A stretch of DNA of 64,000 nt from an uncultured Roseovarius sp. (GCA_951812895.1 OX638333.1:4196001-4260000); one strand, 5' to 3'; shown: positions 8,477 to 16,449, counted from the stretch's first letter. Program-made: numbers and translations. Notes: generated from the letters alone by a model not told the origin.

Positions 8477-9106
8477 ATGCCCGACGACAATACAGCCGCT
8501 TTGCAAGCCCTCATGCAGCAGGTCACGAAGCTAACCGAGACCATGACAGATCAGGCCAAACGCCTTGACGATCTGCATTCCTTCAACAGCCGCATCTTGG
8601 ACGAAAAGAAGGATATGCAGCGCCAGCTTAAGGCGACGTCGACCAAGAAATCCATTCTCGAAATTGCGAACGACGAGGAATACGAGCGCAAAATGCACGC
8701 GGCCAATTTGGAGAAAGATGCTAATGGCAATTGGCATCTCAAGGGGCATCGCCCCAAACATTCAATTAGCCGCACCGATGCCCGTGATCCGGTCAAGTAT
8801 CGCGAAGCCAAGGCCGTAGCGGAAGCTGCTGGCGAGACCCTCACCGTGATTGACGAAGGAAAAGGTGATCCAACGCGGTCAGGACGGGCACAAGTAGCGG
8901 CAACCAAGACAACGGTTGTCAAAGATGATGCGGAACGCCGCGCCTATATCCGCCAAGACATGCTTGGGTCATCGGATTTTCGGCAACAATACAAACTGCT
9001 GCGCGATGACGGGTTTATCCCCGTGTCATGGTCGCAACCCGGTGATTTGCCGGATCACATGCAGACAAAACTGCGCATGATGGAGAACGCGGCCAATGCA
9101 AGCTGA
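8477..9106 (+). CDS. Coiled-coil, scaffold-like protein of the packaging operon
   Basis: This 209-aa protein has a heptad-rich N-terminal half (residues ~5-60, QVTKLTETMTDQAKRLDDL onward), a middle with NGNWHLKGHRPKHSI and ARDPVKYREAKA, and a C-terminal segment ending in DLPDHMQTKLRMME. Its counterpart at 22613-23236 keeps all three parts. Charged, helical, without membrane segments, and placed before TerS, it resembles scaffolding or capsid-size-determining proteins of phages and satellites in outline only. I do not recognise a named family, so the role is a guess. Confidence 0.6.
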   Translation: MPDDNTAALQALMQQVTKLTETMTDQAKRLDDLHSFNSRILDEKKDMQRQLKATSTKKSILEIANDEEYERKMHAANLEKDANGNWHLKGHRPKHSISRTDARDPVKYREAKAVAEAAGETLTVIDEGKGDPTRSGRAQVAATKTTVVKDDAERRAYIRQDMLGSSDFRQQYKLLRDDGFIPVSWSQPGDLPDHMQTKLRMMENAANAS

Positions 9107-9482
9107 CAACCGCGCCTGCGTTGAGTGGGCCTGCCGTGTTGTCTACGGCATCAGCCCTGAAACTGAAATATATGTGCGCCGCGACGGCGTTGTAGTCTGG
9201 GACCACCTGTTCAAAATCGCCCCAAGCAGCAACGCAACTGACGCCTCAATTGCCGCGTTGGCCCAGATGATGAAGTTGCACCTTGGCGGCACCGGCTTTG
9301 CAAAGTTGCGCAATGACCTGATCCAGTCGGGCGTCGGGGAACATTTCGCTAATCGCGTTCATGATCATTTGGTTGATGTCTCCGTTGAAGAATGGGGACG
9401 GTTGCGGGATCGCATCCGTTGGTATGGCGATGATAACGGCACACCGATCTTTGTCACAACCAAAGCATCAGGAGGATCCTGA
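9096..9482 (+). CDS. Conserved unknown protein upstream of TerS
   Basis: This 128-aa protein overlaps the end of the scaffold-like gene by 11 bp. The counterpart at 23223-23612 overlaps in the same way. The C-terminal third is strongly conserved: VHDHLVDVSVEEW then DRIRWY. The DNA encoding this part (9355-9437) is unusually conserved between the two elements even at synonymous sites, so it may contain a cis-acting packaging signal. No family recognised. Confidence 0.65.
   Translation: MQADNRACVEWACRVVYGISPETEIYVRRDGVVVWDHLFKIAPSSNATDASIAALAQMMKLHLGGTGFAKLRNDLIQSGVGEHFANRVHDHLVDVSVEEWGRLRDRIRWYGDDNGTPIFVTTKASGGS
9355..9437 (+). other. DNA segment unusually conserved between elements A and B (candidate pac/cos signal)
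   Basis: The segment begins GTTCATGATCATTTGG, shared exactly with 23487 onward. Over the first 44 bases only 3 differ between elements, and a second block CGCATCCGTTGGTAT is identical. Neighbouring genes differ at most third codon positions. It includes the palindrome ATGATCAT and lies 50-130 bp before the TerS-like gene. Confidence 0.45.
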
Positions 9483-9483
9483 T

Positions 9484-10059
9484 ATGGCCCAAGGCGGCAA
9501 CAAAAACTCTGGTCGCAAAGCGATCATCGACATGCGCCCAGACAAGAATGAGATCATCAAGGACATAGTGCTTGAACGGCGCTCCATGACTGAAATCGCT
9601 CGTCGTCTTGGCGTCGATTATTCTACGGTGCAGCGTTATCGGGATGAAAAAATCTCCGAAGAAATGCGCCGCGAGATTATGGCCGAAAACCGTATCTCTG
9701 CCATCGAAGCGGACACCGAGATCATCAACCAAGACAGGCTCGATGTGTCAGTCACATACGAGTCGTTGGCCAAGCGCGTGGAGCGGCTGATTACCAAAGC
9801 CGAGCAAAACGAAGACGATCACTTTGCCTTGGCCGCTATGGAGGGGCTTCGTCGCACCCTCCGCGACATCGCCCAGCTTCAAGGCAAACTGGCCCAGAAC
9901 CTGACCGTCAACGTGTCTCTGGCCGAAAGCAAAGAATGGGTCACGCTTCGCAATATCCTGAATGAGGTTTGCGATGAAATCCCAGCAGCACGCGAACCGC
10001 TGCTGCGCCGAATGCGCCACCATGTTCTGTCCGTAACTAAGGAGGACACGATCCTATGA
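9484..10059 (+). CDS. terS: Small terminase subunit-like HTH protein
   Basis: This 191-aa protein probably recognises the element's packaging site and loads the large terminase. It has an N-terminal helix-turn-helix (SMTEIARRLGVDYSTVQRYR, about residues 35-54), a central helical region (YESLAKRVERLITKAEQN), and a conserved C-terminus ending near HHVLSVTKE. Domain order, size and position just before the terminase ATPase fit TerS. The homologue at 23614-24201 shares the whole layout. The ATG follows the upstream stop by one base. TerS is inferred from architecture and context. Confidence 0.72.
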   Translation: MAQGGNKNSGRKAIIDMRPDKNEIIKDIVLERRSMTEIARRLGVDYSTVQRYRDEKISEEMRREIMAENRISAIEADTEIINQDRLDVSVTYESLAKRVERLITKAEQNEDDHFALAAMEGLRRTLRDIAQLQGKLAQNLTVNVSLAESKEWVTLRNILNEVCDEIPAAREPLLRRMRHHVLSVTKEDTIL

Positions 10060-10298
10060 CCCATCGTGAATTTGAAGGTTGGGAGGCCCACGCACAGCGC
10101 GTCTCTGCGGCGACAAAGGCAGGCAACCCTGACTGGGCGCAACTGCCCCACGCGAAACGCATCATGGTCGCGGAAGGCGGCAAACTGTTCTTCACAGGCA
10201 TCGCGTGTAAACGCGGACACATCTCGCCGCGCAACCAGTACGGCGATTGCACCCAATGTCACTTAATGCGCCTTGCGGAGCGTCGCGATGCCGTTTGA
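10056..10298 (+). CDS. Zinc-knuckle protein between TerS and TerL
   Basis: This 80-aa protein overlaps the TerS-like stop by ATGA. The C-terminal half has CKRGHISPRNQYGDCTQC, a CxxGH...CxxC zinc knuckle like the one that precedes HNH domains in many phage proteins, but no HNH motif follows. The counterpart at 24198-24428 keeps the knuckle. Its conserved place inside the terminase operon suggests a part in packaging or DNA cleavage, perhaps as a stripped-down HNH partner. Function unknown. Confidence 0.65.
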   Translation: MTHREFEGWEAHAQRVSAATKAGNPDWAQLPHAKRIMVAEGGKLFFTGIACKRGHISPRNQYGDCTQCHLMRLAERRDAV

Positions 10299-11082
10299 TG
10301 TACTCAATGACTGGTGTTTGGGTCTTGAGCGCGACTTAGACCCAGCTGCTGAAATGCTATATTTCCTGCGCCAAGAAATTCCAAATGCCACTGAGGTGGA
10401 CCCTTGGCAGTTGGAGGCTGTCAATTCAACTGCGGGCACAATTGCGATGCGTGTGTGTCGGCAGGCAGGGAAATCTTGTGTTCTTGCCACCCGAGCTGTC
10501 CGCCGTTTAAAGCAAGGCCATACCGTTCTATGTTTGGCCCCTGCGGATCGCCAAAGTCGCGAAATTGGCCGGAAAGTTGCGACCTACCTCCGCGCGACTG
10601 ATCTGGTTGTCGAGCGTGCAACTCAGACAGAAATCGAAACGTCAAATGGTGGGCGGTTCATCTCTGTACCAGCCAGCGGTGCAACAATCAGGGGCAATTC
10701 TGTCCACGAAATTCAAATTGACGAGGCCGCATATTTGCCCGGCATGAATGGGGGCGAAGATGTGATCGTTTCCGTTCTGCCAATGCTTCGGGATGACGTC
10801 CAAAACTCCCAAGTCGTGTTTGCCTCAACACCTGCGGGCAAAAACAACCACTTCGCGGAACTGTTCCAAGAAACGAAAGACGACGTTCACCGCATCGTGG
10901 TTAAAGGCACATCAATCCCGCGCCTTGCATCCCGCGTTGAGCGCCTGCGTTCGCAGCTTTCGGCCACGCGCTTCCGTCAGGAGGTGGAGGTCGAAATGCT
11001 TTCAGACGGGCTTTCATATTTTGATTTGGCGACAATTGAAAACGCCACCAGCATGGAGAATGCAATATGCCCTCGACTTTAA
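10288..11082 (+). CDS. terL-N: Large terminase, ATPase half (split TerL, N-terminal subunit)
   Basis: This 264-aa protein holds only the ATPase motor of a large terminase: adenine-binding WQLEAV, Walker A RQAGKS near 58, Walker B IQIDEA near 142, and coupling motif ASTPAGKNN near 179. It ends at the linker (SYFDLATIENATS) where a normal TerL continues into the nuclease. The nuclease is a separate gene that starts in another frame 16 bp before this stop. ATG 10288 is chosen because element B starts at the same MPFD sequence. It would translocate DNA into a borrowed procapsid. Confidence 0.88.
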   Translation: MPFDVLNDWCLGLERDLDPAAEMLYFLRQEIPNATEVDPWQLEAVNSTAGTIAMRVCRQAGKSCVLATRAVRRLKQGHTVLCLAPADRQSREIGRKVATYLRATDLVVERATQTEIETSNGGRFISVPASGATIRGNSVHEIQIDEAAYLPGMNGGEDVIVSVLPMLRDDVQNSQVVFASTPAGKNNHFAELFQETKDDVHRIVVKGTSIPRLASRVERLRSQLSATRFRQEVEVEMLSDGLSYFDLATIENATSMENAICPRL

Positions 11083-11783
11083 ACCTGAGCTTTTTGCCGG
11101 ATGGCCGTGTGGTCAACGAAACCAATCAAGACCCCGCCATTCCCAAAGTGACCGGATTTGTCAGATATTTTATTGGTGCGGATTTGGGTCAAGCCAATGA
11201 CTTTTCATCGGTTGTGGTGATCAAGGATCAACAGTTGCCAGTCTCCGATGGCGCGTGCGTCACTCTCGGCCCCCGTGAGCGAACCATTGTCTATGCCGAT
11301 AAGTTCAGGGGCGTCAGTTATGTGGACGTCGTGGATCACCTGATCAAGCTACGCAATGCGCCTCCTTTCGGTGGAAAGTCAGAACTTGTAATTGACGGCA
11401 CCAGCTTGGGGCGTGTCGTGTCCGACATGCTTTGGGATCAGTCTATCCCACACTCGGCAGTGCAGATGACAGGCGGCGCGGACTGGACGCGTAAAGGGCG
11501 GTATGTAAATGCGTCGAAAACGTTGATGATCGAAAACCTCGCGGTGTTGTTTGCCGCCGATGAATTGAAATTCGCCCATGACCTGCCACTTCGCTCAGAA
11601 ATTGAAGAAGACTTGGCGACATTCACCACTCAAACCACGGCAGCAGGCAACCAGATCATCACTCAGGCACGCAACGCGTCGGGCCACGGCGATCTTGGTA
11701 TCGGTCTGATCGTTGCGGCCTTCGCATCGCAGTATCTGATGCCGCAAGGCATTCAGGTAAGCAAACTGGTTGGGATGTTCTAG
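11067..11783 (+). CDS. terL-C: Large terminase, nuclease half (split TerL, C-terminal subunit)
   Basis: This 238-aa protein is the RNase H-fold nuclease domain of TerL. Acidic residues for metal binding are visible in GADLGQANDFS near 36, VIDGTSLGR near 110 and GHGDLGIG near 212. It has its own start, with GGAG eight bases upstream, inside the end of the ATPase gene. The identical arrangement in element B (25194-25931) shows the split is stable and not a sequencing error. It should cut packaged DNA in complex with the ATPase subunit. Confidence 0.88.
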   Translation: MPSTLNLSFLPDGRVVNETNQDPAIPKVTGFVRYFIGADLGQANDFSSVVVIKDQQLPVSDGACVTLGPRERTIVYADKFRGVSYVDVVDHLIKLRNAPPFGGKSELVIDGTSLGRVVSDMLWDQSIPHSAVQMTGGADWTRKGRYVNASKTLMIENLAVLFAADELKFAHDLPLRSEIEEDLATFTTQTTAAGNQIITQARNASGHGDLGIGLIVAAFASQYLMPQGIQVSKLVGMF

Positions 11784-12392
11784 AGACGCACCAAACTTAA
11801 CGCCGGTGTTCATGGCTTCTGCGTTTCTATTCCAGCGAACCGCTTAAGCGGCTTCTGTTGCCAAAATATGAGCCCCAATTTGCTCCACTGTGTCCAATGA
11901 ACGAAGACGCAATTCTTCCTGATCAGCTTGGCTTTCCAAAGCTTCGAACGCTTCATCCAAATTGGACAACTGTTTTTCCGTCACCTGAGGATCAGCCTTG
12001 CTGGGTCGTTGCAAAATCATTTCATGCTTTCGCGAAAAATCACCGCTAGGTTCCCGATCTCGTTCCACCTTCAAATCCCAAAGTCGGCGTTTTATTAGAT
12101 TGATTGATCCTGTCAGAGACCCGGCTTTCAATGTGCCGAAATTAGCGACCAGTTTTGAGCCAGAGAAATCAATTATGACTTTGTGGCTAGACCCTTTCAT
12201 GCGTCGCTGCTTTCCCTCGCGAAGGTCGGCGCTAAAGAAATTTGCAAATCCTTCTCTGTGGTTTTTGACATACTCACAGACCATAAAGGGCAGCCGGTCA
12301 CCAGCACCATCACCATTTGCAAAGGCGACGGGTAGAACAGGCTGAACAAGCGCCACCATTTCACCTAACGGTTCAATGTATAGCGGGATGGG

Positions 12393-12407
12393 GTGGATGG
12401 CTCCTGC
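12393..12407 (+). repeat. Left subterminal inverted repeat of the IS
   Basis: GTGGATGGCTCCTGC, the exact reverse complement of 13722-13736. Confidence 0.85.
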
Positions 12408-12470
12408 TCCATCGGCGTCGCAATGCGCCATAGTGCAGTTGTCATGAACTGCTAGGAGAGGAGCCACCCA

Positions 12471-13490
12471 ATGCAGGTTACAACAGTCGGCCTCGATTTG
12501 GCCAAGAACGTTTTCCATATTCACGGTGTCATGGAGGATGGATCTGTAGGGTTCAGCCGGTCTTTGCGGCGCAGTCAGATGTTTGCATTTTTCGAACGTC
12601 TGGAGCCATGTCTGATCGGCATGGAAGCGTGCGGTGCGAGCCACTACTGGGCGCGGGAACTGACCAGGCTGGGTCATGAAGTCAGGTTGATAGCACCTGT
12701 CTATGTGAAGCCCTATGTCAAGCGCGGCAAGTCCGATGCGGCTGACGCAGAGGCGATCTGCGAGGCTGTCACCCGCCCGACCATGCGGTTCGTTGAGGTA
12801 AAGTCGCCTGAACAGCAGGCCATTCTTTCATTGCACCGAGCGCGTAGCCTAGTCGTTCGACAGAGAACCCAGACGATCAACATGCTGCGTGGTCTGTTGG
12901 CGGAGTTCGGCATCGTCTTTGCTCAGGGCGTCGGTCACGCCGTCCGGTTTGCAAAGCGTACCACCCAAGAGCAGGCTCTGGACCTACCGCCCGTTGCGCT
13001 GGACACCATCATCGACCTTAGCGAACAGATATTGGCCCTGCATGGGCGGGTGCTCTGGTATGGCCGCAAGCTGACACAAGCTGCGAAATCCGAGCCCCGG
13101 ATCGACTTGCTTCAGACAATCCCCGGCATTGGGCCGATCACGGCGTCGGCCATTGTCGCGACGGTTGGCAGTGCCGCACAGTTTAAGTGCGGCAGAGACT
13201 TCTCGGCCTGGTTGGGGCTGACGCCGATCAACCGGTCGACCGGAGGCAAAGAGAGGCTGGGCCGCATATCGAAGATGGGCGACCGCTACATACGCCACCT
13301 GATGGTCGTCGGCATGACCTCCCGCATGAAACAGATCAAAAGCGCACCTGAGCGATTTGATCCCTGGTTTGCGGACCTGCTGGAGCGCAAACCCGCAAAG
13401 CTCGCGGCAGTGGCCATGGCGAACAAGACAGCGCGGATAATCTGGGCGGTGCTCACACGAAATGAGCCCTACAGGATCAGGACCGTCTGA
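12471..13490 (+). CDS. IS110/IS1111-family transposase
   Basis: This 339-aa RNA-guided recombinase has the N-terminal RuvC-like DEDD domain (VGLDLAKNVFHIHG with the first Asp, GMEACGASHYWA, KSDAADAEAI) and the C-terminal Tnp20 domain (LLQTIPGIGPITASAI, then RDFSAWLGLTP, with a Ser nucleophile region). Length is normal for the family and the frame is intact, so the element may be active. It reads opposite to the interrupted host gene. Confidence 0.95.
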   Translation: MQVTTVGLDLAKNVFHIHGVMEDGSVGFSRSLRRSQMFAFFERLEPCLIGMEACGASHYWARELTRLGHEVRLIAPVYVKPYVKRGKSDAADAEAICEAVTRPTMRFVEVKSPEQQAILSLHRARSLVVRQRTQTINMLRGLLAEFGIVFAQGVGHAVRFAKRTTQEQALDLPPVALDTIIDLSEQILALHGRVLWYGRKLTQAAKSEPRIDLLQTIPGIGPITASAIVATVGSAAQFKCGRDFSAWLGLTPINRSTGGKERLGRISKMGDRYIRHLMVVGMTSRMKQIKSAPERFDPWFADLLERKPAKLAAVAMANKTARIIWAVLTRNEPYRIRTV

Positions 13491-13721
13491 TACCGGAAAG
13501 GAATGAAACAGAGACAGCAAGACCAAAGAAGTGATGGCAATGAGTCAGCCGCAATCTCAAGACACCCCGGGCTTTGTCCAGGACGACATCTGTCCGCTTG
13601 CGAGGATGGGGACTTGGGTCGCGGAAACCATCAGGGCCAGCGGTCAAGTGCACCGCGCAAACAGGCCGAACACAAGACCGCTTCTGACAAAATGTCGATC
13701 ACCTCAAAAATGTCTTGCTTT

Positions 13722-13736
13722 GCAGGAGCCATCCAC
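13722..13736 (-). repeat. Right subterminal inverted repeat of the IS
   Basis: GCAGGAGCCATCCAC, the exact reverse complement of 12393-12407; about 4 bp from the right end of the IS. Confidence 0.85.
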
Positions 13737-14123
13737 ACAAGGACAATGCAGCCATCCAGCTTTTGGCCACGCTCTCAAGGCTGCTACCTTCAGCCTCGCG
13801 AAGTTCGCCAAATCCAATACCCGTAACAGCAGGATCAGGCGATGACAGAGCCTCACTAGCGCGTTTCGCTAAGTCATCCTTCAAGTATTCACCGGCTATC
13901 TGGATTGCACTGACTGCACCGACTGCGTCCGTACCGTAAAAGCAGGTCAAACGATCCAGTTGGTTAGCCCACTCCAAGTGGAAACCTTGGTCGTTGATTG
14001 CGGCGACGCCTACAACGAACCGCTCGTATGAGCCAGATATCGGTTCGAAAAACACAGGTGCCCAGCGTGCACGAACACCGTCGTGCAATTGAGGAAACAT
14101 GTTCGTATCGAGTGAAATATCTA

Positions 14124-14921
14124 TCATACCATCGTTGGCACACCTAGTGCTTTGCTTGCATCAATCGGGACTCTAGCCGTTCTTTTCTCAAGAAATCCTT
14201 TCAGAGCATCCACATTTCTTAACGGTAACAGATCGGATATGCGACTGTTTTTCGAGGTTTGGGTCGCATCGAACCCATTGATCCCCACGCCAAACTCGCG
14301 AACTTCTGTGGCCCGTTGCCGCTTCTGGTCTAAAGACAAATGACCTGTCAACCACTCGCTAAGGCGATTATTGTACTCTACGTCTGGATCAAGCTGGTCG
14401 GCTTGCCAGTTTGGGCCGGTGAAACAATGCCCGTGGTCGATCAACCAAAATTCACTGTCGCCCCCGAACAGCAGATTGCCCATGTGGCGGTCTATGTTGG
14501 CTATCCATGCATCATAAGCATACAGATGACCAAGATCACCCCACTTTGATATCTCGGAGAGCAGCGCTAGCTTTCCGGCTGTATCCGTCCCCTGCCAGCG
14601 GTAAGTCACATTGGGCACCTTGACGTCAACGCTGACGAATACAAGTTTCGAGCCGTCTGTAGTTGCGGGGGCCTTAGTTACGTTTAAAATACCCGGCCGA
14701 ACCAAGCCAAGGTAGCAATCGGGGATGGGTAACCCAACTTCGCGCGCTAAACACTGAGCCACCAACTCGTTGCAAAGCTGAACGAGATTCAAATCCTTGA
14801 TAATTGCTTGTCGAGTTCGGCCATCCGAGGTCAAAACTTGACCTCGGAATGTGTCGTTCACATTGTTTTCATTGAAACCGGTCGCCCCGAGCAGAACGGT
14901 AGCAAGTTGAATTTCGGACAC
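14124..14921 (-). CDS. HipA-like kinase
   Basis: This 265-aa protein has the kinase fold of HipA-type proteins: a conserved lysine in QAIIKDLN near 40, LCNELVAQCLAREVGLPIP, the catalytic loop NIDRHMGNLLF near 145, and the metal-binding DHG in FWLIDHGHCF near 160. It starts at GTG (14921). It lacks the N-terminal HipA_N domain, as in the short HipA_2 kinases that often travel with a small partner gene. The next gene overlaps by ATGA and is cut by an IS. A toxin or abortive-infection role is possible; the substrate is unknown. Confidence 0.75.
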   Translation of the reverse strand: MSEIQLATVLLGATGFNENNVNDTFRGQVLTSDGRTRQAIIKDLNLVQLCNELVAQCLAREVGLPIPDCYLGLVRPGILNVTKAPATTDGSKLVFVSVDVKVPNVTYRWQGTDTAGKLALLSEISKWGDLGHLYAYDAWIANIDRHMGNLLFGGDSEFWLIDHGHCFTGPNWQADQLDPDVEYNNRLSEWLTGHLSLDQKRQRATEVREFGVGINGFDATQTSKNSRISDLLPLRNVDALKGFLEKRTARVPIDASKALGVPTMV

Positions 14922-15020
14922 TTATTTCCCGATATTGTAAGTAAGAAATAGAAAATTGGCATTTCAGTTAAACAATTTTGACGCGAACAGACAAGCTCGA
15001 ATAACCGGAAGCTCTCGCTG

Positions 15021-15767
15021 TCAAACGGCTGTTTTTCTGCTTTGGTGTTTCCAAATCGCGTGATCTAGGCTCAACGGTGTCCATCCATACCCTCGCTGGA
15101 GAAGCTCGCCCGCGGCCAATCGCACAAGAATTGCCGCTTGGCGAGGTTGAGGCACGCTGTCCAGTTCCAACGCATGACAAACATAACGCTGCACCATCCG
15201 GTCGGGTTTAATAAGGTTGTCATCCCCTGCCAACATCATGAAATAGTCAAACGCGATGCCACTGGACTGGCCGGGCAGGCCCAAAATGATTGCTTCTGCG
15301 TATTCTCGCCGCTCAACATCCAAATCTGAGAAATCATTGATGCCCGCATCGGTCAATGCTCGGCAATATAGCAGGACGGCCTCGGCTTTGAGGACGCCAG
15401 ATCGAGAGGAAGTGCGCTGTCTATTCTGGAAAGCTCTTTCGACCATCCCTTCAACGCCAAACTTATCGAACATTGAGGTCAGGTCGCTTATCCCGTACTC
15501 ACCAGCCCCACGAGCTTCCCGCGATGTAGCAAAGCGCGTCCATCCAGCAAACTCACACAAGTTAGAAACGACTTTCTGCGTGCTTGTGTATCGGACCCCA
15601 ATCGAAAAAACCGCATCGACAACGCACAATGGTAGCGACGCATAGCGGTATTCATCCGCCAATTTCGGAACGTTTAACTCCGTTTGCTCTATGTAGTCAG
15701 CCAATCTCGAAACTGGCGGTGCACTGGTCAAATTCAATCTCACGATAATGTAGTCAATGAGTGACAT
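15021..15767 (-). CDS. Protein resembling HhH-GPD DNA glycosylases (uncertain)
   Basis: This 248-aa protein has an all-helical look. Around residue 170 it reads IILGLPGQSSGIAFDYFMMLAGD followed by KPDRMVQRYVCHAL, which resembles the hairpin-(G/P-rich)-aspartate segment of helix-hairpin-helix glycosylases, where PG.G..TA is followed by a D within the next helix. I would not call catalysis. It lies between the HipA-like kinase and a divergent XRE regulator at the right end of element A, a usual place for accessory or defence genes. The annotation could equally be 'conserved hypothetical'. Confidence 0.5.
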   Translation of the reverse strand: MSLIDYIIVRLNLTSAPPVSRLADYIEQTELNVPKLADEYRYASLPLCVVDAVFSIGVRYTSTQKVVSNLCEFAGWTRFATSREARGAGEYGISDLTSMFDKFGVEGMVERAFQNRQRTSSRSGVLKAEAVLLYCRALTDAGINDFSDLDVERREYAEAIILGLPGQSSGIAFDYFMMLAGDDNLIKPDRMVQRYVCHALELDSVPQPRQAAILVRLAAGELLQRGYGWTPLSLDHAIWKHQSRKTAV

Positions 15768-15853
15768 AGAAAGTCACCCGTCCCCCAATTAGTCAAGAAT
15801 TATATCACTGATCGTCTGTAGACTGATTGACGACAAATTTGCCCATTTGCGGC

Positions 15854-16072
15854 ATGGAAATTCGTGCTCGCTTAAGTTTAAACATGCGCCGATTGCGCCA
15901 GTCGAAAGGCTGGTCGCAGGAGGAGTTTGCGCATGAAGCGGGCTTACATCGGACCTATGTGAGCGATCTGGAACGCGGTGCACGCAACCCAACCATCAGC
16001 GTAGTGGATAAGCTGGCCGTTGCTTTGGGCGTGAATGTCGGAGCGCTACTAGACGCTCCAGAAGTGACCTAA
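15854..16072 (+). CDS. XRE-family helix-turn-helix regulator
   Basis: This 72-aa protein is a single HTH_3 domain: NMRRLRQSKGWSQEEFAHEAGLHRTYVSDLERGARNPTI. The ATG at 15854 is preferred, with TTG 15827 as an alternative that adds nine residues. It diverges from the gene at 15767, leaving 86 bp of shared promoter region that it may control. Small XRE proteins of this kind keep cargo or immunity genes of mobile elements in check. Confidence 0.85.
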   Translation: MEIRARLSLNMRRLRQSKGWSQEEFAHEAGLHRTYVSDLERGARNPTISVVDKLAVALGVNVGALLDAPEVT

Positions 16073-16074
16073 GC

Positions 16075-16449
16075 ATGGCATACAAAAGACGCAAAACCAT
16101 AGTTGACTTGCGGGAGTTCCCAGCCGCACTGGATCTTGCACGGTCATTGTATCGCGACAACAATGGGCATCTACGGCAAGACAATGAGTGCCGTGAAATC
16201 GCTGACTTGCTTGGCGTGTCCAACATTGCTGTTTGGCACGCTTACCATCGCGGCGATCTAGGCGTCCCCTCACCGAACTCAGCTAGAGCAGAAGCTTGGG
16301 CTACAGGTCAGCCGACCTACGAAGCTGTCGATAAACCATGCCGACGCTGTTCCAGTACAATCAGACAGCCCGGTGACGATTTTTGCGTGAACTGCGAAGC
16401 CAAGTATCGTGATGCCACCAAGGCGGCGCGTTTGGCGAATGAACAGTAG
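16075..16449 (+). CDS. HTH plus zinc-ribbon-like protein of unknown function
   Basis: This 124-aa protein starts 2 bp after the XRE stop, so the two are probably co-transcribed. The N-terminal half contains a probable HTH (ECREIADLLGVSNIAVWHAYHRG). The C-terminal half has CRRCSSTIRQPGDDFCVNC, a CxxC...CxxC zinc ribbon. It is the last gene before the right end of element A. No named family recognised; DNA binding is likely. Confidence 0.65.
   Translation: MAYKRRKTIVDLREFPAALDLARSLYRDNNGHLRQDNECREIADLLGVSNIAVWHAYHRGDLGVPSPNSARAEAWATGQPTYEAVDKPCRRCSSTIRQPGDDFCVNCEAKYRDATKAARLANEQ

Larger units (their letters stand above)
12390..13740 (+). mobile_element. IS110-family element, IS1111-like, inside element A cargo
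   Basis: The element is about 1.35 kb with one transposase gene. It has subterminal 15-bp inverted repeats, GTGGATGGCTCCTGC at 12393-12407 and its complement at 13722-13736. The transposase is followed by about 250 bp of noncoding DNA (13491-13740), the place where IS1111-type elements encode a bridge RNA. The exact ends are set from the in-frame rejoining of the interrupted gene, uncertain by a few bases. No target duplication is evident. Confidence 0.85.
11844..14127 (-). pseudogene. HipA-kinase partner gene, interrupted by an IS1111-type element
   Basis: The 5' part (14127 to about 13741; MIDISLDTNMFPQL onward) and the 3' part (about 12389 to 11844; ending GAHILATEAA) lie on either side of an insertion sequence. 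Removing 12390-13740 joins them in frame as SWMAALS-IPLYIEPLGE, giving one protein of about 310 aa. The start overlaps the stop of the HipA-like gene by ATGA, so the two formed an operon. I do not recognise the family; the 3' part is rich in charged helices. The insertion probably disables it. Confidence 0.75.

Noticed and set aside
11067-11082. Programmed frameshift joining the two TerL halves
   Set aside because: No slippery heptamer is seen in either element, and each nuclease gene has its own well-spaced GGAG(G) and ATG, so independent initiation is simpler.
13503-13845. Plus-strand ORFs after the IS transposase
   Set aside because: They span the noncoding IS end and its junction with the interrupted gene; no homology-like features, and the region is better explained as the bridge-RNA end.
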